Source: Paracoccaceae bacterium
GTDB taxonomy: Bacteria > Pseudomonadota > Alphaproteobacteria > Rhodobacterales > Rhodobacteraceae
Length of the DNA: 64,000 bases
Reading direction: 5' to 3'
Assembly (NCBI GenBank): GCA_021648025.1
Contig: JAKITO010000007.1
Span: forward strand, 27,874 to 91,873
A program made the translations under genes and the position numbers. The notes under the pieces were generated by a model, which was not told the origin of the DNA, did not search any database, and saw only the letters and a program-made list of their open reading frames with translations. Shown here piece by piece: positions 56,231 through 64,000 of this stretch; within the stretch, counting starts at the first letter, position 1; every line of letters starts with the position of its first letter.

Positions 56231-57337
56231 ATGAACATATCCAGACGTAAGATGATAGCAATAATCGGCGGCGGCACCATTGTGGCCGCAGGGGTAGCCG
56301 GAGGAGGATTTCTGGCGACGCGCACACCTGACAAGGCCCTGGCACCGTGGGCGGCGGCTGGCGGTTACACCGACCCGCGCAAACGCGCGCTGTCATACGC
56401 GTTGCTGGCCCCCAATCCGCATAACCTTCAGCCTTGGTTGGTGAAACTTGAAGGCGAGAACGCATTTAGCCTGCACCACGACACCAGTCGGCGTATCCCG
56501 CATACCGACCCGATGGATCGCCAGATCACCATCGGGTTCGGCTGTTTTCTGGAACAAATGCGTATTGCGGCAACGCTGGACGGGTTGACGGCAGATATTG
56601 CGCTTTATCCCGATGGATCCAATAATGCGATTGCCCGGGTGGTGTTAAAGCCAGGGGCAACAGGTGATCCGCTGGCCGGGGCGATCATGTACCGACGGTC
56701 TTGCAAACAGCCGTTTGAAGATACTTTGGTCAAGCCCGCACAAGCCGACGCCTTGAGCGAATACGCGCAAATCATCACCGACAAAGCCAAGGTTTCGGAA
56801 CTGCGCGATCTGACGTGGGCCGCGTGGAAGGTGGAATGGGACACAACGCGCACCAGGATGGAAAGCGTCGATTTGATGCGGTTCGGCAAAGGTGAGATCA
56901 ACGCCAATCCTGATGGCATTGCGCTGGGGGGGCCATTTCTGGAAGGGCTGATGTTGGCCGGACTGTTGACCCGCGAAGCGCAGGCTGACCTGGAAAGTAC
57001 GTCGAACAAGGAAGGAATGAAGACATACCGCAAAATGTTGTACGCGACCCCGGCGTATGCGGTCCTGACCTCAAAGGGCAACCGCCGGGAGGACCAGATC
57101 GAGGCTGGGTATCGCTGGCTGCGGCTAAATCTGGCGACAACGCAGGCGGGGCTGGCGCTGCATCCGGTCAGCCAGGCGTTGCAGGAATATCCTGAAGTGG
57201 CCGATCACTTCGCGCAGGTCCACGCAATGCCGGCTGCCCCCGGCGAAACGGTTCAAATGCTGGGGCGGCTGGGCTATGGTCCACAAACCGCCCTCACGCC
57301 ACGCTGGCCGCTGGAGGCAAAACTGCGGAGTGGGTGA
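56231..57337 (+). CDS. Tat-exported nitroreductase-like (Acg family) protein
   Basis: The 368-residue protein has a twin-arginine signal (ISRRKMIAIIGGGTIVAAGV, about 3-25). The mature part has a duplicated nitroreductase-like fold: LLAPNPHNLQPWLVKLEG and RQITIGFGCFLEQMRIAATL near the N-terminus, with a second half around AGYRWLRLNLATTQAGLALH. Acg-type proteins bind FMN but often lack typical nitroreductase activity. Export by Tat suggests a folded flavoprotein in the periplasm. It overlaps the marR gene in ATGA and is divergent from the MttB-family gene. Confidence 0.82.
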   Translation: MNISRRKMIAIIGGGTIVAAGVAGGGFLATRTPDKALAPWAAAGGYTDPRKRALSYALLAPNPHNLQPWLVKLEGENAFSLHHDTSRRIPHTDPMDRQITIGFGCFLEQMRIAATLDGLTADIALYPDGSNNAIARVVLKPGATGDPLAGAIMYRRSCKQPFEDTLVKPAQADALSEYAQIITDKAKVSELRDLTWAAWKVEWDTTRTRMESVDLMRFGKGEINANPDGIALGGPFLEGLMLAGLLTREAQADLESTSNKEGMKTYRKMLYATPAYAVLTSKGNRREDQIEAGYRWLRLNLATTQAGLALHPVSQALQEYPEVADHFAQVHAMPAAPGETVQMLGRLGYGPQTALTPRWPLEAKLRSG

Positions 57338-57810
57338 TGTCTCAGCAAGACGGAATGTTGTTCTTTGGCGTGTTCAACGAGATCGGGATCATTGATCAGC
57401 TGGCCCGCGCGCTGCTTGAGGCGCAAATGCCCAAAGGGCTGATTGCGCCGCATTTTACCGTATTGAACCATCTGGTACGGCTTGAGGACGGGCGCACGCC
57501 GGTCGAGTTGGCGCGCGCGTTTCAGGTGCCCAAGACGACGATGACACATACGCTGGCCGGGCTGGTAAAACATGGGCTGGTGGATATCCGGCCCAATCCA
57601 AATGACGGGCGGTCAAAATGCGTATGGCTGACAGATGCCGGGCGCGAGTTTCGCGAAAACCTGATAACCGGGCTGGCAATACAAAACACCGGCCTGGTTG
57701 CCGGGTTCGACCCTGACAAACTGCGCACCATCCTGCCAATTCTGGCCGAATTTCGCGCCTATCTGGACCATCACCGCCACCGCGAACCGCCGCGTGACCG
57801 GTCAATTTAA
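57334..57810 (+). CDS. MarR family transcriptional regulator
   Basis: The 158-residue winged-helix protein has a DNA-binding region at about 50-105: PVELARAFQVPKTTMTHTLA recognition helix, and the wing VDIRPNPNDGRSKCVWLTDA. It starts in overlap with the nitroreductase-like gene and probably represses its own operon, as is common. Its effector is unknown. A tandem ACCGGTCAATT repeat lies at its stop codon, next to the convergent trpA. Confidence 0.9.
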   Translation: MMSQQDGMLFFGVFNEIGIIDQLARALLEAQMPKGLIAPHFTVLNHLVRLEDGRTPVELARAFQVPKTTMTHTLAGLVKHGLVDIRPNPNDGRSKCVWLTDAGREFRENLITGLAIQNTGLVAGFDPDKLRTILPILAEFRAYLDHHRHREPPRDRSI

Positions 57811-57819
57811 CCGGTCAAT

Positions 57820-58611
57820 TCAAATGGAATGAGCGCCGTCCGACAAAGTACGGACAAAATCAAGCACCTCAGCCACAGGCCGACCTTCGCCAATCAGCGC
57901 CACAATGGCCGAGCCGACCACCACACCGTCGGCAATTCCGGCTATGGCGCGGGATTTTTCGGGGGTGTTGATGCCAAATCCGACAATCACCGGCAAATCG
58001 GTCTGCGCCTTGATCCGTGCAACTTCGGGCCCAACATCACCTGAGTCGGCCTCGGCCGAGCCGGTAATGCCAGTGATCGAGACGTAATAGACAAAACCAG
58101 AGGTGTTTTGCAGCACGGTTGGCAGGCGTTTGTCGTCTGTCGTCGGCGTGGCAAGCCGGATAAAGTTCAGACCGGCCTCTTGCGCAGGCAGGCACAGTTC
58201 GCTGTCTTCCTCGGGGGGCAAATCAACAATGATCAGCCCGTCGACACCGGCGGCCCTGGCTTTTTGCAGAAATGTATCGACCCCCTGATTGTAGACAGGA
58301 TTGTAATACCCCATCAGAACAATTGGTGTCGTGTCGTCGCTTTTTCGAAAATCAGCCACCAATTCCAGCGTTCTGTCCAGTGTCATGCCAGCCGCCAAAG
58401 CGCGCTGGCCGGCCAGTTGGATGGTCGGGCCGTCGGCCATCGGATCCGTAAACGGCAGGCCAAGTTCGATGATGTCGACACCGGCACCCGGCAGACCTTT
58501 GACAATGGCAAGCGAGGTATCGAAATCGGGGTCCCCTGCCATGATATAGGAAACAAAGGCCTTTTTGCCCGCGGCGCTGAGTTCAGCAAATTTGGCGTCG
58601 ATCCGTGTCAT
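57820..58611 (-). CDS. trpA: tryptophan synthase alpha chain
   Basis: The 263-residue TIM-barrel enzyme cleaves indole-glycerol phosphate to indole for TrpB. Conserved parts are [36 protein letters not shown] with the catalytic Glu and Asp, [19 protein letters not shown] and [20 protein letters not shown]. trpB is not adjacent, unlike in many bacteria. It is convergent with marR, with nine bases between them. Confidence 0.96.
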   Translation of the reverse strand: MTRIDAKFAELSAAGKKAFVSYIMAGDPDFDTSLAIVKGLPGAGVDIIELGLPFTDPMADGPTIQLAGQRALAAGMTLDRTLELVADFRKSDDTTPIVLMGYYNPVYNQGVDTFLQKARAAGVDGLIIVDLPPEEDSELCLPAQEAGLNFIRLATPTTDDKRLPTVLQNTSGFVYYVSITGITGSAEADSGDVGPEVARIKAQTDLPVIVGFGINTPEKSRAIAGIADGVVVGSAIVALIGEGRPVAEVLDFVRTLSDGAHSI

Positions 58612-58792
58612 TTGTCATATCCCGGTTTCACTGCCCTTCCTTTGCGACAGGCAGCCGGAAAAATCAATGGCAAGGGCGGTATTTCCACAGAGTCATATTC
58701 ATATCCGTAGTGACCGACCCACAGAATACCATTTGAAATACTGCGTTGACCTGCTCATCATTTGCCAAACAACCAATTAACGGAGCCTGAAA

Positions 58793-59620
58793 ATGGATAT
58801 TCTGAAACTGGCGTCTTTCACCCGGGATGGCACCGGCGGCAATCCTGCCGGTGTGGTGATTGGCGATGCACACCCCGAACAAGCGGTGATGCAGGAAATC
58901 GCAGCCCAGGTAGGGTTTTCCGAAACCGCCTTTGCCGCCCCCACTGACAATGGTTTTCGCGTGCGTTATTTTGCGCCCCAAGCCGAAGTGCCATTTTGTG
59001 GCCATGCCACGATTGCGCTGGGGGCAGCTTTGGGCGCGGCCTACGGTACAGGGCAATATAATCTTGCGCTGAATGAGGCGGAAATATCCGTCGAGGCATA
59101 CTGGCAGAACGGCGAATGGGGGGCAAAGCTGATCTCTCCCGGCACATCTTACGCGCCGGTTGATGCGGCGGTGCTGAACAGTTTTTTATCGCTTTTCAAC
59201 CTTGCGCAATCTGACCTTGATCCGGATATTTCCCCGGCGACAGTGAATGGCGGTGCGCAGCATCTGTTGTTGGCGCTGGGCCGCCACAAAACTTTGCAGA
59301 ACATGTCGTATGATTTTGATGCCGGTGCGGCGCTGATGCAAAAACACGGTTTTGTCACGGTCAACCTGGTTCACCGGGCACCCCCCGGCCTGATATTCAG
59401 CCGCAATGCCTTTGCCGGTCACGGCGTGTATGAAGACCCGGCCACAGGCGCTGCTGCGGCGGCGTTGGCGGGGTATCTGCGCGATGCGGGACTTCAATCG
59501 GGGCCATTCGAGGTTGTGCAGGGGGTTGAAATGGGAAGTGCATCCTTGCTGCATGTTGAGGCCCTGAAAGGCCGCGGTGCCTGCGTGGCTGTTTCGGGGG
59601 CGACCCGTGTGATGATTTGA
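58793..59620 (+). CDS. PhzF-family isomerase/epimerase
   Basis: The 275-residue protein has the DapF-like two-lobed PhzF fold: LASFTRDGTGGNPAGVVIGD with the conserved NPAGVV, GFSETAFAAP with the catalytic Glu, RYFAPQAEVPFCGHATIALG, and FAGHGVYEDPATGAAAAAL in the second lobe. Most PhzF proteins are of unknown substrate. Phenazine genes are absent, so phenazine synthesis is unlikely. It appears monocistronic. Confidence 0.9.
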   Translation: MDILKLASFTRDGTGGNPAGVVIGDAHPEQAVMQEIAAQVGFSETAFAAPTDNGFRVRYFAPQAEVPFCGHATIALGAALGAAYGTGQYNLALNEAEISVEAYWQNGEWGAKLISPGTSYAPVDAAVLNSFLSLFNLAQSDLDPDISPATVNGGAQHLLLALGRHKTLQNMSYDFDAGAALMQKHGFVTVNLVHRAPPGLIFSRNAFAGHGVYEDPATGAAAAALAGYLRDAGLQSGPFEVVQGVEMGSASLLHVEALKGRGACVAVSGATRVMI

Positions 59621-59689
59621 TCCAAAGCTGTGCTTGCACAAAATCGGGCCGGGCCGTAAAAGCCACCGATCACAACACTGGGACGGATT

Positions 59690-60787
59690 ATGGGCTTTAA
59701 AATGGGAATCGTCGGGCTGCCCAATGTTGGCAAGTCCACGTTATTCAACGCGCTGACCAGAACGGCAGCGGCGCAGGCGGCCAATTTTCCGTTCTGCACC
59801 ATCGAGCCCAATGTGGGCGAAGTTGGCGTGCCGGATGCCCGATTGGACAAATTGGCAGCGATTGCCGGGTCCAAACAGATCATCCCGACACGGATGACCT
59901 TTGTTGATATCGCCGGGCTGGTCAAAGGTGCCAGCAAGGGCGAAGGGCTGGGCAACCAGTTTCTTGCCACGATTCGCGAGGTTGACGCCATCGCCCATGT
60001 GCTGCGCTGCTTTGAGGACGGCGATGTGACCCACGTCGAAGGCCGCGTCGATCCGGTGGCCGATGCGGCAACAATCGAGACCGAACTGATGCTGGCCGAC
60101 ATGGAAAGCATCGAGAAACGTCTGCAAGGATTGGTGCGCAAGGTGCGTGGCGGCGAGAAAGACGCGGTGCAACAGGAACGACTGTTGAAACAGGCGCTGG
60201 CAATGCTGGAAGATGGCAAACCTGCCCGCCTGGTCGAGGTGGATGAAGAAGACGCCAAGGTTTGGAAACTATTACAACTTCTGACCACAAAGCCGGTGCT
60301 TTATGTGTGTAACGTCGGCGAAGGTGACTCGGCCACTGGCAACGGTTTTTCGACCGCCGTGGCCGAAATGGCGGCAAATGAGGGCAACGCCCATGTGATT
60401 ATCAGCGCCCGGATCGAAGAAGAAATCAGCCAGCTAGAACCTGAAGAATCGCAAATGTTCCTTGACGAAATGGGCCTGACCGAAGCCGGGCTTGACCGTC
60501 TGATACGTGCCGGATATTCGCTGTTGCATCTAGAGACGTATTTCACCGTCGGCCCGAAAGAGGCGCGCGCCTGGACCATCCGGCAAGGCACTGCCGCCCC
60601 GCAGGCCGCCGGTGTGATCCATGGCGACTTTGAGCGTGGATTTATTCGCGCCGAAACCATCGCATACGGTGATTTTGTGGCTTTGGGCGGCGAACAACCC
60701 GCCAAGGAAGCCGGAAAAATGCGTGCTGAAGGCAAAAGCTACGTTGTCAAAGACGGCGATGTGCTGCATTTCCTGTTCAACACATAA
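59690..60787 (+). CDS. ychF: redox-regulated ATPase/GTPase YchF
   Basis: The 365-residue Obg-like NTPase has a G1 loop GIVGLPNVGKSTLFNALT, G3 TFVDIAGLVKGASKGEGLGN, a coiled-coil insertion and a C-terminal TGS domain (YFTVGPKEARAWTIRQGTAA, VVKDGDVLHFLFNT). YchF binds ribosomes and prefers ATP. Start and length match the family. It marks the right edge of the ordinary chromosome; debris of mobile DNA follows. Confidence 0.96.
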   Translation: MGFKMGIVGLPNVGKSTLFNALTRTAAAQAANFPFCTIEPNVGEVGVPDARLDKLAAIAGSKQIIPTRMTFVDIAGLVKGASKGEGLGNQFLATIREVDAIAHVLRCFEDGDVTHVEGRVDPVADAATIETELMLADMESIEKRLQGLVRKVRGGEKDAVQQERLLKQALAMLEDGKPARLVEVDEEDAKVWKLLQLLTTKPVLYVCNVGEGDSATGNGFSTAVAEMAANEGNAHVIISARIEEEISQLEPEESQMFLDEMGLTEAGLDRLIRAGYSLLHLETYFTVGPKEARAWTIRQGTAAPQAAGVIHGDFERGFIRAETIAYGDFVALGGEQPAKEAGKMRAEGKSYVVKDGDVLHFLFNT

Positions 60788-60877
60788 TCACGAGGTGGAC
60801 AGGCGCCCCCAATTTGAGGGCCACTTTTAGGTAGGCTCTGTTCCTCTTCTGTTTGCCATTATTCAGCGGCGTGAGCA

Positions 60878-61333
60878 ATGGGCTGGGGCGCGGAGCCATC
60901 AGGTAGCTCAAGCGGCGCTGGCATCCGCAACAAGACCTATCCCGAGCGCGGTGAAAGCCTCAATGCGGCGGCCTTCATCTGGTCCAAGGCCCCGAAAATC
61001 ATCCACACCCATGATCGCGGCATGCTGATCCGCTCAAAAAATGGATTCTATCTAGCCATCCCGACCGAAGCCGCCGGAAAGGGTCGCGGTGGCGCAGGTC
61101 TGACACCGCTTGAGTGGGAACGCCGCCGCGGCATGCGGTTGCGGTTCATCTGCTGGCGCAACGGACCGAGCTTGCTGGTGGCCGAAAAGGCGCGGATCAA
61201 TGCGCGCGGAACGGTGGTGGTGTCGCAGGTCAAACTGCGCAATCGGCTCGATCTGGCGCGGGATGCGGAAAAGGTGGCGAGGTCGGTGCCAGGGTTGATT
61301 GTGGAAAAGGGGTGGAGGGTCGATAATGACTGA
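60878..61333 (+). pseudogene. truncated phage DUF6441-like protein
   Basis: The 151-residue frame contains NKTYPERGESLNAAAFIWSK, DRGMLIRSKNGFYLAIP, and LTPLEWERRRGMRLRF, typical of the DUF6441 phage morphogenesis family found in alphaproteobacterial prophages. The usual N-terminal segment before NKTYP is missing or frameshifted; a better family match, LGRG, is in another frame just upstream. Together with the tail-gene relics downstream it marks a dead prophage. Assignment is from memory of family sequences. Confidence 0.55.
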
Positions 61334-61338
61334 AAATA

Positions 61339-61629
61339 TCAATAGCCCGCTTCGCGTTGGCGGCGGACAGCCAAAACGACAGCCGTTAAGCCGTCAAGCC
61401 GATAGAGGGCAATATAACCGCTGCCGCCAAAATTGATGAACCATTCGCGAAATTCCGGATCCATATCCGGCACCGGCCGTCCGGCAGCGGGCTGGGTTTC
61501 GAGGGTATTCATGCCTTGCCGGATGGCACTCGCCGCCCCGCGCGCTGCAACGGGGTTCTTTTCGGCAAGGAAATTATGAAGCCGCTCAACGTCCCGCAGC
61601 GCTGCGGGAGACCAGATCAGTTGTGGCAT
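61339..61629 (-). CDS. RelE/ParE-family toxin
   Basis: The 96-residue protein has the fold signature LIWSPAALRDVERLHNFLAE, NPVAARGAASAIRQGMNTLE, GRPVPDMDPEFREWFINFGG and the C-terminal AVVLAVRRQREAGY. ParE-type toxins poison gyrase; RelE types cleave mRNA; the sequence alone fits the ParE/RelE superfamily. It overlaps the antitoxin gene by 13 bases. The module sits inside prophage debris and both frames are intact. Confidence 0.85.
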   Translation of the reverse strand: MPQLIWSPAALRDVERLHNFLAEKNPVAARGAASAIRQGMNTLETQPAAGRPVPDMDPEFREWFINFGGSGYIALYRLDGLTAVVLAVRRQREAGY

Positions 61630-61901
61630 TCAGGAACGTCCGCCTCTTCACCGGCTTCCAGTTTGGCCAGCCATTCATCGGCCTCGCTATGGGTGACATG
61701 CAGGCCGGTTTCCTGATAATCGCTCCAGGCTTTAAGAGCGGCCTGACGAAACGCCTCGCGCTTTTCCTCGCGCTCAACAAACTGGGCCACCGCCTCGCGC
61801 ATCATCCAGTGCGTGGAGCGGTCTCTGGCCTCGGCCAACTGTTTGACGCGATCCAGCATTTTCGCGTCGAGCTTTACGGCAACGGGGCGAATGGCGTTCA
61901 T
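61617..61901 (-). CDS. ribbon-helix-helix antitoxin (CopG/ParD-like)
   Basis: The 94-residue antitoxin has the RHH strand and helices in RPVAVKLDAKMLDRVKQLAE and STHWMMREAVAQFVEREEKR at the N-terminus. The C-terminal toxin-binding tail is acidic (SEADEWLAKLEAGEEADVPE). It is first in the operon, overlaps the toxin gene and probably represses the pair at the palindrome 61919-61935. Confidence 0.85.
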   Translation of the reverse strand: MNAIRPVAVKLDAKMLDRVKQLAEARDRSTHWMMREAVAQFVEREEKREAFRQAALKAWSDYQETGLHVTHSEADEWLAKLEAGEEADVPECHN

Positions 61902-61918
61902 CTGGTGATCCCTTGTGA

Positions 61919-61935
61919 GTATTCACTAGTAATAC
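61919..61935 (-). promoter_or_regulatory. palindromic operator upstream of RHH antitoxin
   Basis: GTATT and AATAC flank a seven-base centre containing ACTAGT, 17 bases upstream of the antitoxin start codon. RHH antitoxins usually bind such short palindromes at their own promoter. Confidence 0.5.
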
Positions 61936-61986
61936 CTTTAACATCATTTTGGCGATTTGAAAAGTCACAATACGGCGAGAACACCC

Positions 61987-62418
61987 ATGCCCTACACCCC
62001 GAGAATCCATCCTGCAGGCCCTGTTTGCGGCGCTGCAAAGCGTGCCGGGTGCAACCGTGCTGCGTGGTGCAATCCTGCCCGAACGCATCCCGACTGGCGG
62101 CCTGCTGATCCTGCGCGACGGAGATCCCGGCACGCCGGAGGTGACGCTGTCGCCGTTGCATTACCACTATGAGCACCGCGCGAGGTCGAGGTGATCGTGC
62201 AGGGCAAAACACCTGCTGCCCGTGATGCCGCTTTTGACGCGCTACTGGCCGAATTGGCCACTGTTATCACGGCCGATCGCACCCTTGATGGCCTTTGCGA
62301 CTGGGTCAACGCAGAAGCCCCGCAAACTGTTGATCTGCCGGTTGAAGGGGCGGAGGCGCTAAAGGCCGCGATCGTCCCCGTCATTCTGACCTGCACCACG
62401 GCCGACCCGCTGGGCTGA
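61987..62418 (+). pseudogene. frameshifted phage tail gene
   Basis: Reading RESILQALFAALQSVPGATV, then ERIPTGGLLILRDGDPG, then after a one-base loss near 62183 EVEVIVQGKTPAARDAAFDA and onward to TTADPLG reconstructs one continuous protein of about 143 residues. An extra C in codon 2 (ATGCCCTACA for ATGCCTACA) puts the start codon out of frame as well. The two shifts compensate in sum but leave a dead middle. The reconstructed protein resembles small phage tail terminator/minor tail proteins, placed correctly just before the tail tube gene. Confidence 0.6.
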
Positions 62419-62457
62419 TCCCCGTGGAATGACCTCCACCAAACAAAGGAATACAAT

Positions 62458-62739
62458 ATGGCACGCGCACAAGGTGCGCGGTCGCTGATGGCGGCTGCGT
62501 TCGAGCATCCTATGGCACTCCGCCGCTAAGCGGTTACATGCAGATGCCCTTTGCCAGCACTTCTCTGGGGGCAGAGCAACCGCTGTTGGGTTCTGAATTG
62601 TTGGGCTACGGCCGTGACCCGCCGGTGGCAGTTCGGGCTTGCAGTGATCGTTTGGCGGCTCAATGGCTGTGTGCCTCCGATGCGGCGATCCATGGATTTT
62701 GTGATCAAACGGGCCAGAACCGACCTGCCGATCCGGTAA
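62458..62739 (+). pseudogene. decayed phage tail tube protein gene
   Basis: After AAAGGA the ATG at 62458 opens MARAQGARSLMAAAFE, the conserved start of alphaproteobacterial phage tail tube proteins. Near 62505 a one-base change of frame hits a stop (TAA at 62527), while the continuation YGTPPLSGYMQMPFAS and GAEQPLLGSELLGYGRDP is readable in the next frame. Beyond GRDP the homology is lost and the rest of the roughly 300-residue protein is missing. It is a clear relic. Confidence 0.65.
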
Positions 62740-62741
62740 TA

Positions 62742-62783
62742 TTGTGGATGGTTTAATTGTTTCGTTATAACACTTATTATAAC
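62742..62783 (+). promoter_or_regulatory. promoter and operator of AbrB-Doc module
   Basis: TTGTGG at 62742-62747 and TTATAA at 62765-62770 are 17 bases apart. A perfect inverted repeat GTTATAA-CACTTA-TTATAAC at 62764-62783 covers the -10 box, ideal for autorepression by the AbrB-type antitoxin. AAGGAG and the ATG follow at 62805. Confidence 0.65.
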
Positions 62784-62804
62784 CTATCATTGAAGGAGAA
62801 CGCC

Positions 62805-63029
62805 ATGACCAGCCTGAAGCTAACCGGTATCGGAAATTCCGTCGGGGTTGTTTTGCCCAAAGACCTGCTGGCCCGGCTGCGGGTGCAGCGCGGCGACCGG
62901 CTCTATGCGGTCGAAACCCCGGGCGGAATCGAGCTGACCCCCTATGACCCCGCCTTCGCGGTCCAGATGGATGCGGCCGAGGAGATCATGCGCGAGGACC
63001 GCGACGTTCTGAAGAAGCTGGCTGAATGA
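62805..63029 (+). CDS. AbrB/MazE-type antitoxin
   Basis: The 74-residue swapped-hairpin protein begins MTSLKLTGIGNSVGVVLPKD and continues LLARLRVQRGDRLYAVETPG, the standard AbrB DNA-binding domain. The C-terminal tail (DAAEEIMREDRDVLKKLAE) should bind the toxin. AAGGAG six bases upstream of 62805 decides the start over the longer frame. It overlaps the doc gene in ATGA. Confidence 0.9.
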   Translation: MTSLKLTGIGNSVGVVLPKDLLARLRVQRGDRLYAVETPGGIELTPYDPAFAVQMDAAEEIMREDRDVLKKLAE

Positions 63030-63418
63030 CGCCCGAGCCTGTCTGGCTGCGCGCCGATGTTGTCGAGGCGATCCACCGGCGGCAACTCGCGGAACACAGC
63101 GGCGCGGAAGGTGTGCGGGACGCGGGCGCGCTGGCCTCGGCCCTTGATCGGCCCCGTAACCGCCTGACCTATGGCAACCCGCCGCCCGACCTTGCCGAAC
63201 TGGCGGCCGCCTATGGTTTTGGCATTGCGCGCAACCATCCGTTTGCCGATGGAAACAAGCGCACAGCCCTGATCGTGATGCGACTGTTTCTGAAACTGAA
63301 CGGCGCGGAGTTGGTTGCAACAGCGGGCGAAAAGTACGACCTGATCATGTTCTTGGCGGCTGGTGATCTGACCGAGGTCGCACTGGCCGAATGGGTGCGC
63401 GCGCATCTTGCGGAGTGA
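63026..63418 (+). CDS. doc: Doc/Fic-type death-on-curing toxin
   Basis: The 130-residue toxin has an intact Fic motif HPFADGNKR (His71-Arg79) in ARNHPFADGNKRTALIVMRL, and the Doc N-terminal helix with VRDAGALASALDRPRNRLTY. Doc enzymes phosphorylate EF-Tu, halting translation; true AMPylating Fic proteins have a similar motif. It is coupled to the AbrB-type antitoxin rather than the Phd partner known from phage P1, a combination also seen in other chromosomes. The reading frame is complete. Confidence 0.9.
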   Translation: MTPEPVWLRADVVEAIHRRQLAEHSGAEGVRDAGALASALDRPRNRLTYGNPPPDLAELAAAYGFGIARNHPFADGNKRTALIVMRLFLKLNGAELVATAGEKYDLIMFLAAGDLTEVALAEWVRAHLAE

Positions 63419-63541
63419 TTTCCGCGTGATACCTGTCAAGGAAAATCGTGTTTGCGGTACAATTTTCGGGTATACACGGCTTTGTTGCACAAATTGGCTG
63501 ATGGGATTCATTTCATGAATCCAGGATGATAGCTGTTGTTC

Positions 63542-64000
63542 ATGAGCAGCTGGACCCCAACGAAATATAAGACCAAGAACTGGTCGAACTACAACCAAGC
63601 CTTGAAGCGGCGCGGTTCGCTTTCGATCTGGTTTGATGCTGAGATGGCTTGGGAAGCGCAGCCTTCAGGCAGGCGTGGTCGCCAGCAGGCCTGCCTATGA
63701 CACGCGTAAATGCCACGATGCGATTGCTGCTCGGAAGGCTCATGCCGTTATTCCACCGCGCAAGAACGCCAAGCTTTGGAAGCCTGATACGCCCGGGGCA
63801 AGGGTCCGAAACGAAGCGGTCCGTTCCTCAAGGTATCTGGGCCGCGCATTGTGGCGGCAGCTAACCGGATACCGTGGCGGCAGCTAACCGGATACCACCG
63901 CCGAAGCCGCGTCGAAACCACCCTTTCATGGATTGCATGCAATCCACTTCCGGGCGACGAATGCATTGTGTGAAACTGCTTGGTCAACGCGTATCCGCCA
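63542..64000 (+). pseudogene. scrambled IS5-family transposase
   Basis: The first frame encodes the family N-terminus MSSWTPTKYKTKNWSNYNQ and LKRRGSLSIWFDAEMAWEA, then stops at 63700. Another frame resumes at the C-terminal third, AYDTRKCHDAIAARKAHAVI, PPRKNAKLWKPDTPG and YLGRALWRQLTGY, so about 130 central residues including part of the DDE catalytic core are gone. The 23-base duplication at 63851-63896 shifts the frame again. HRRSRVET and MHCVKLLGQR follow, split by about 40 foreign bases. It cannot make active transposase. Confidence 0.8.
63851..63896. repeat. 23-bp perfect tandem duplication
   Basis: A 23-base unit beginning GTGGCGGCAGCTAACCGG is present twice with no spacer (63851-63873 and 63874-63896). 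It lies in the transposase relic and breaks its frame, so it arose after or during decay. Confidence 0.9.

Larger units (their letters stand above)
63478..64000 (+). mobile_element. IS5-family element, decayed, runs past window end
   Basis: The left end starts with GGCTTTGTTGCACAAATTGG, the terminal-repeat type of the IS5/IS903-like group, 60 bases after the doc gene. Inside are transposase fragments with a large internal deletion, a 23-base tandem duplication and a small insertion. The right end lies outside the window. Confidence 0.8.

Noticed and set aside
60788..60877. Possible IS end between ychF and the phage relic
   Set aside because: The string GAGGGCCACTTTTAGG looks like an insertion-sequence edge, but no terminal repeat or transposase could be tied to it.
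60878..62756. Gene transfer agent cluster
   Set aside because: Only broken tail fragments are present, without the conserved GTA capsid/portal/terminase order; a dead prophage fits better.

Overview
The window looks like chromosomal DNA of an alphaproteobacterium, most probably Rhodobacterales (Roseobacter/Rhodobacter type). The evidence is high GC, many four-base ATGA stop/start overlaps, the mreBCD-mrdA-rodA order, a YghU-type GST, an alphaproteobacterial moxR/DUF58/DUF4159 cluster and a DUF1285 gene. This placement rests on family resemblance and gene order only. No rRNA, tRNA or CRISPR array was seen.

Layout. 1-750: rpmI-rplT. 1088-3646: a tandem-domain glycosyltransferase with a 10-base homopolymer tract. 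4155-11685: a six-gene acyl-CoA operon (fused hydratase/dehydrogenase, thiolase, two acyl-CoA dehydrogenases, thioesterase, acid-CoA ligase) whose content matches the pimeloyl-CoA (pim) dicarboxylate beta-oxidation operon. 11706-12575: GST. 12846-18456: the rod-shape elongasome operon mreB-mreC-mreD-mrdA-rodA. 18479-20727: a 2-hydroxyacid dehydrogenase, a membrane di-iron hydroxylase and a solitary AsnC effector domain. 20902-23906: hisB-hisH and leuA with a candidate leucine leader peptide. 23952-29207: a phosphonate monoester hydrolase/sulfatase, a Na/Pi cotransporter, a REP-like palindrome pair and a glycosyltransferase-methyltransferase fusion. 29378-33399: gpmI, an EnvC-like factor and ctpA. 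33656-34677: two unusual genes, a membrane protein built on a methionine heptad ladder and an orphan M41 (FtsH-type) domain whose first zinc histidine is a tyrosine.

34740-42075: DUF1285 divergent from moxR, DUF58, a BatA/DUF4159 protein and a VWA/GATase-like protein. 42232-49724: pbpC and a giant PAN-domain alpha-2-macroglobulin. 49881-52322: hybrid histidine kinase. 52429-60787: rplY, an FMN hydroxyacid dehydrogenase, an MttB-family methyltransferase, a Tat nitroreductase-like protein with a MarR regulator, trpA, a PhzF protein and ychF. 60878-64000 is a graveyard: decayed phage tail genes, a RelE/ParE-type and an AbrB-Doc toxin-antitoxin module that both look intact, and a scrambled IS5-family element running off the window end.

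The core is housekeeping and envelope biology. The elongasome operon, EnvC-like factor, CtpA, PbpC and alpha-2-macroglobulin all act on or guard the periplasm and peptidoglycan. The least explained part is the two-gene unit at 33656-34677. The right-hand end from 60.8 kb is a clear accessory region.
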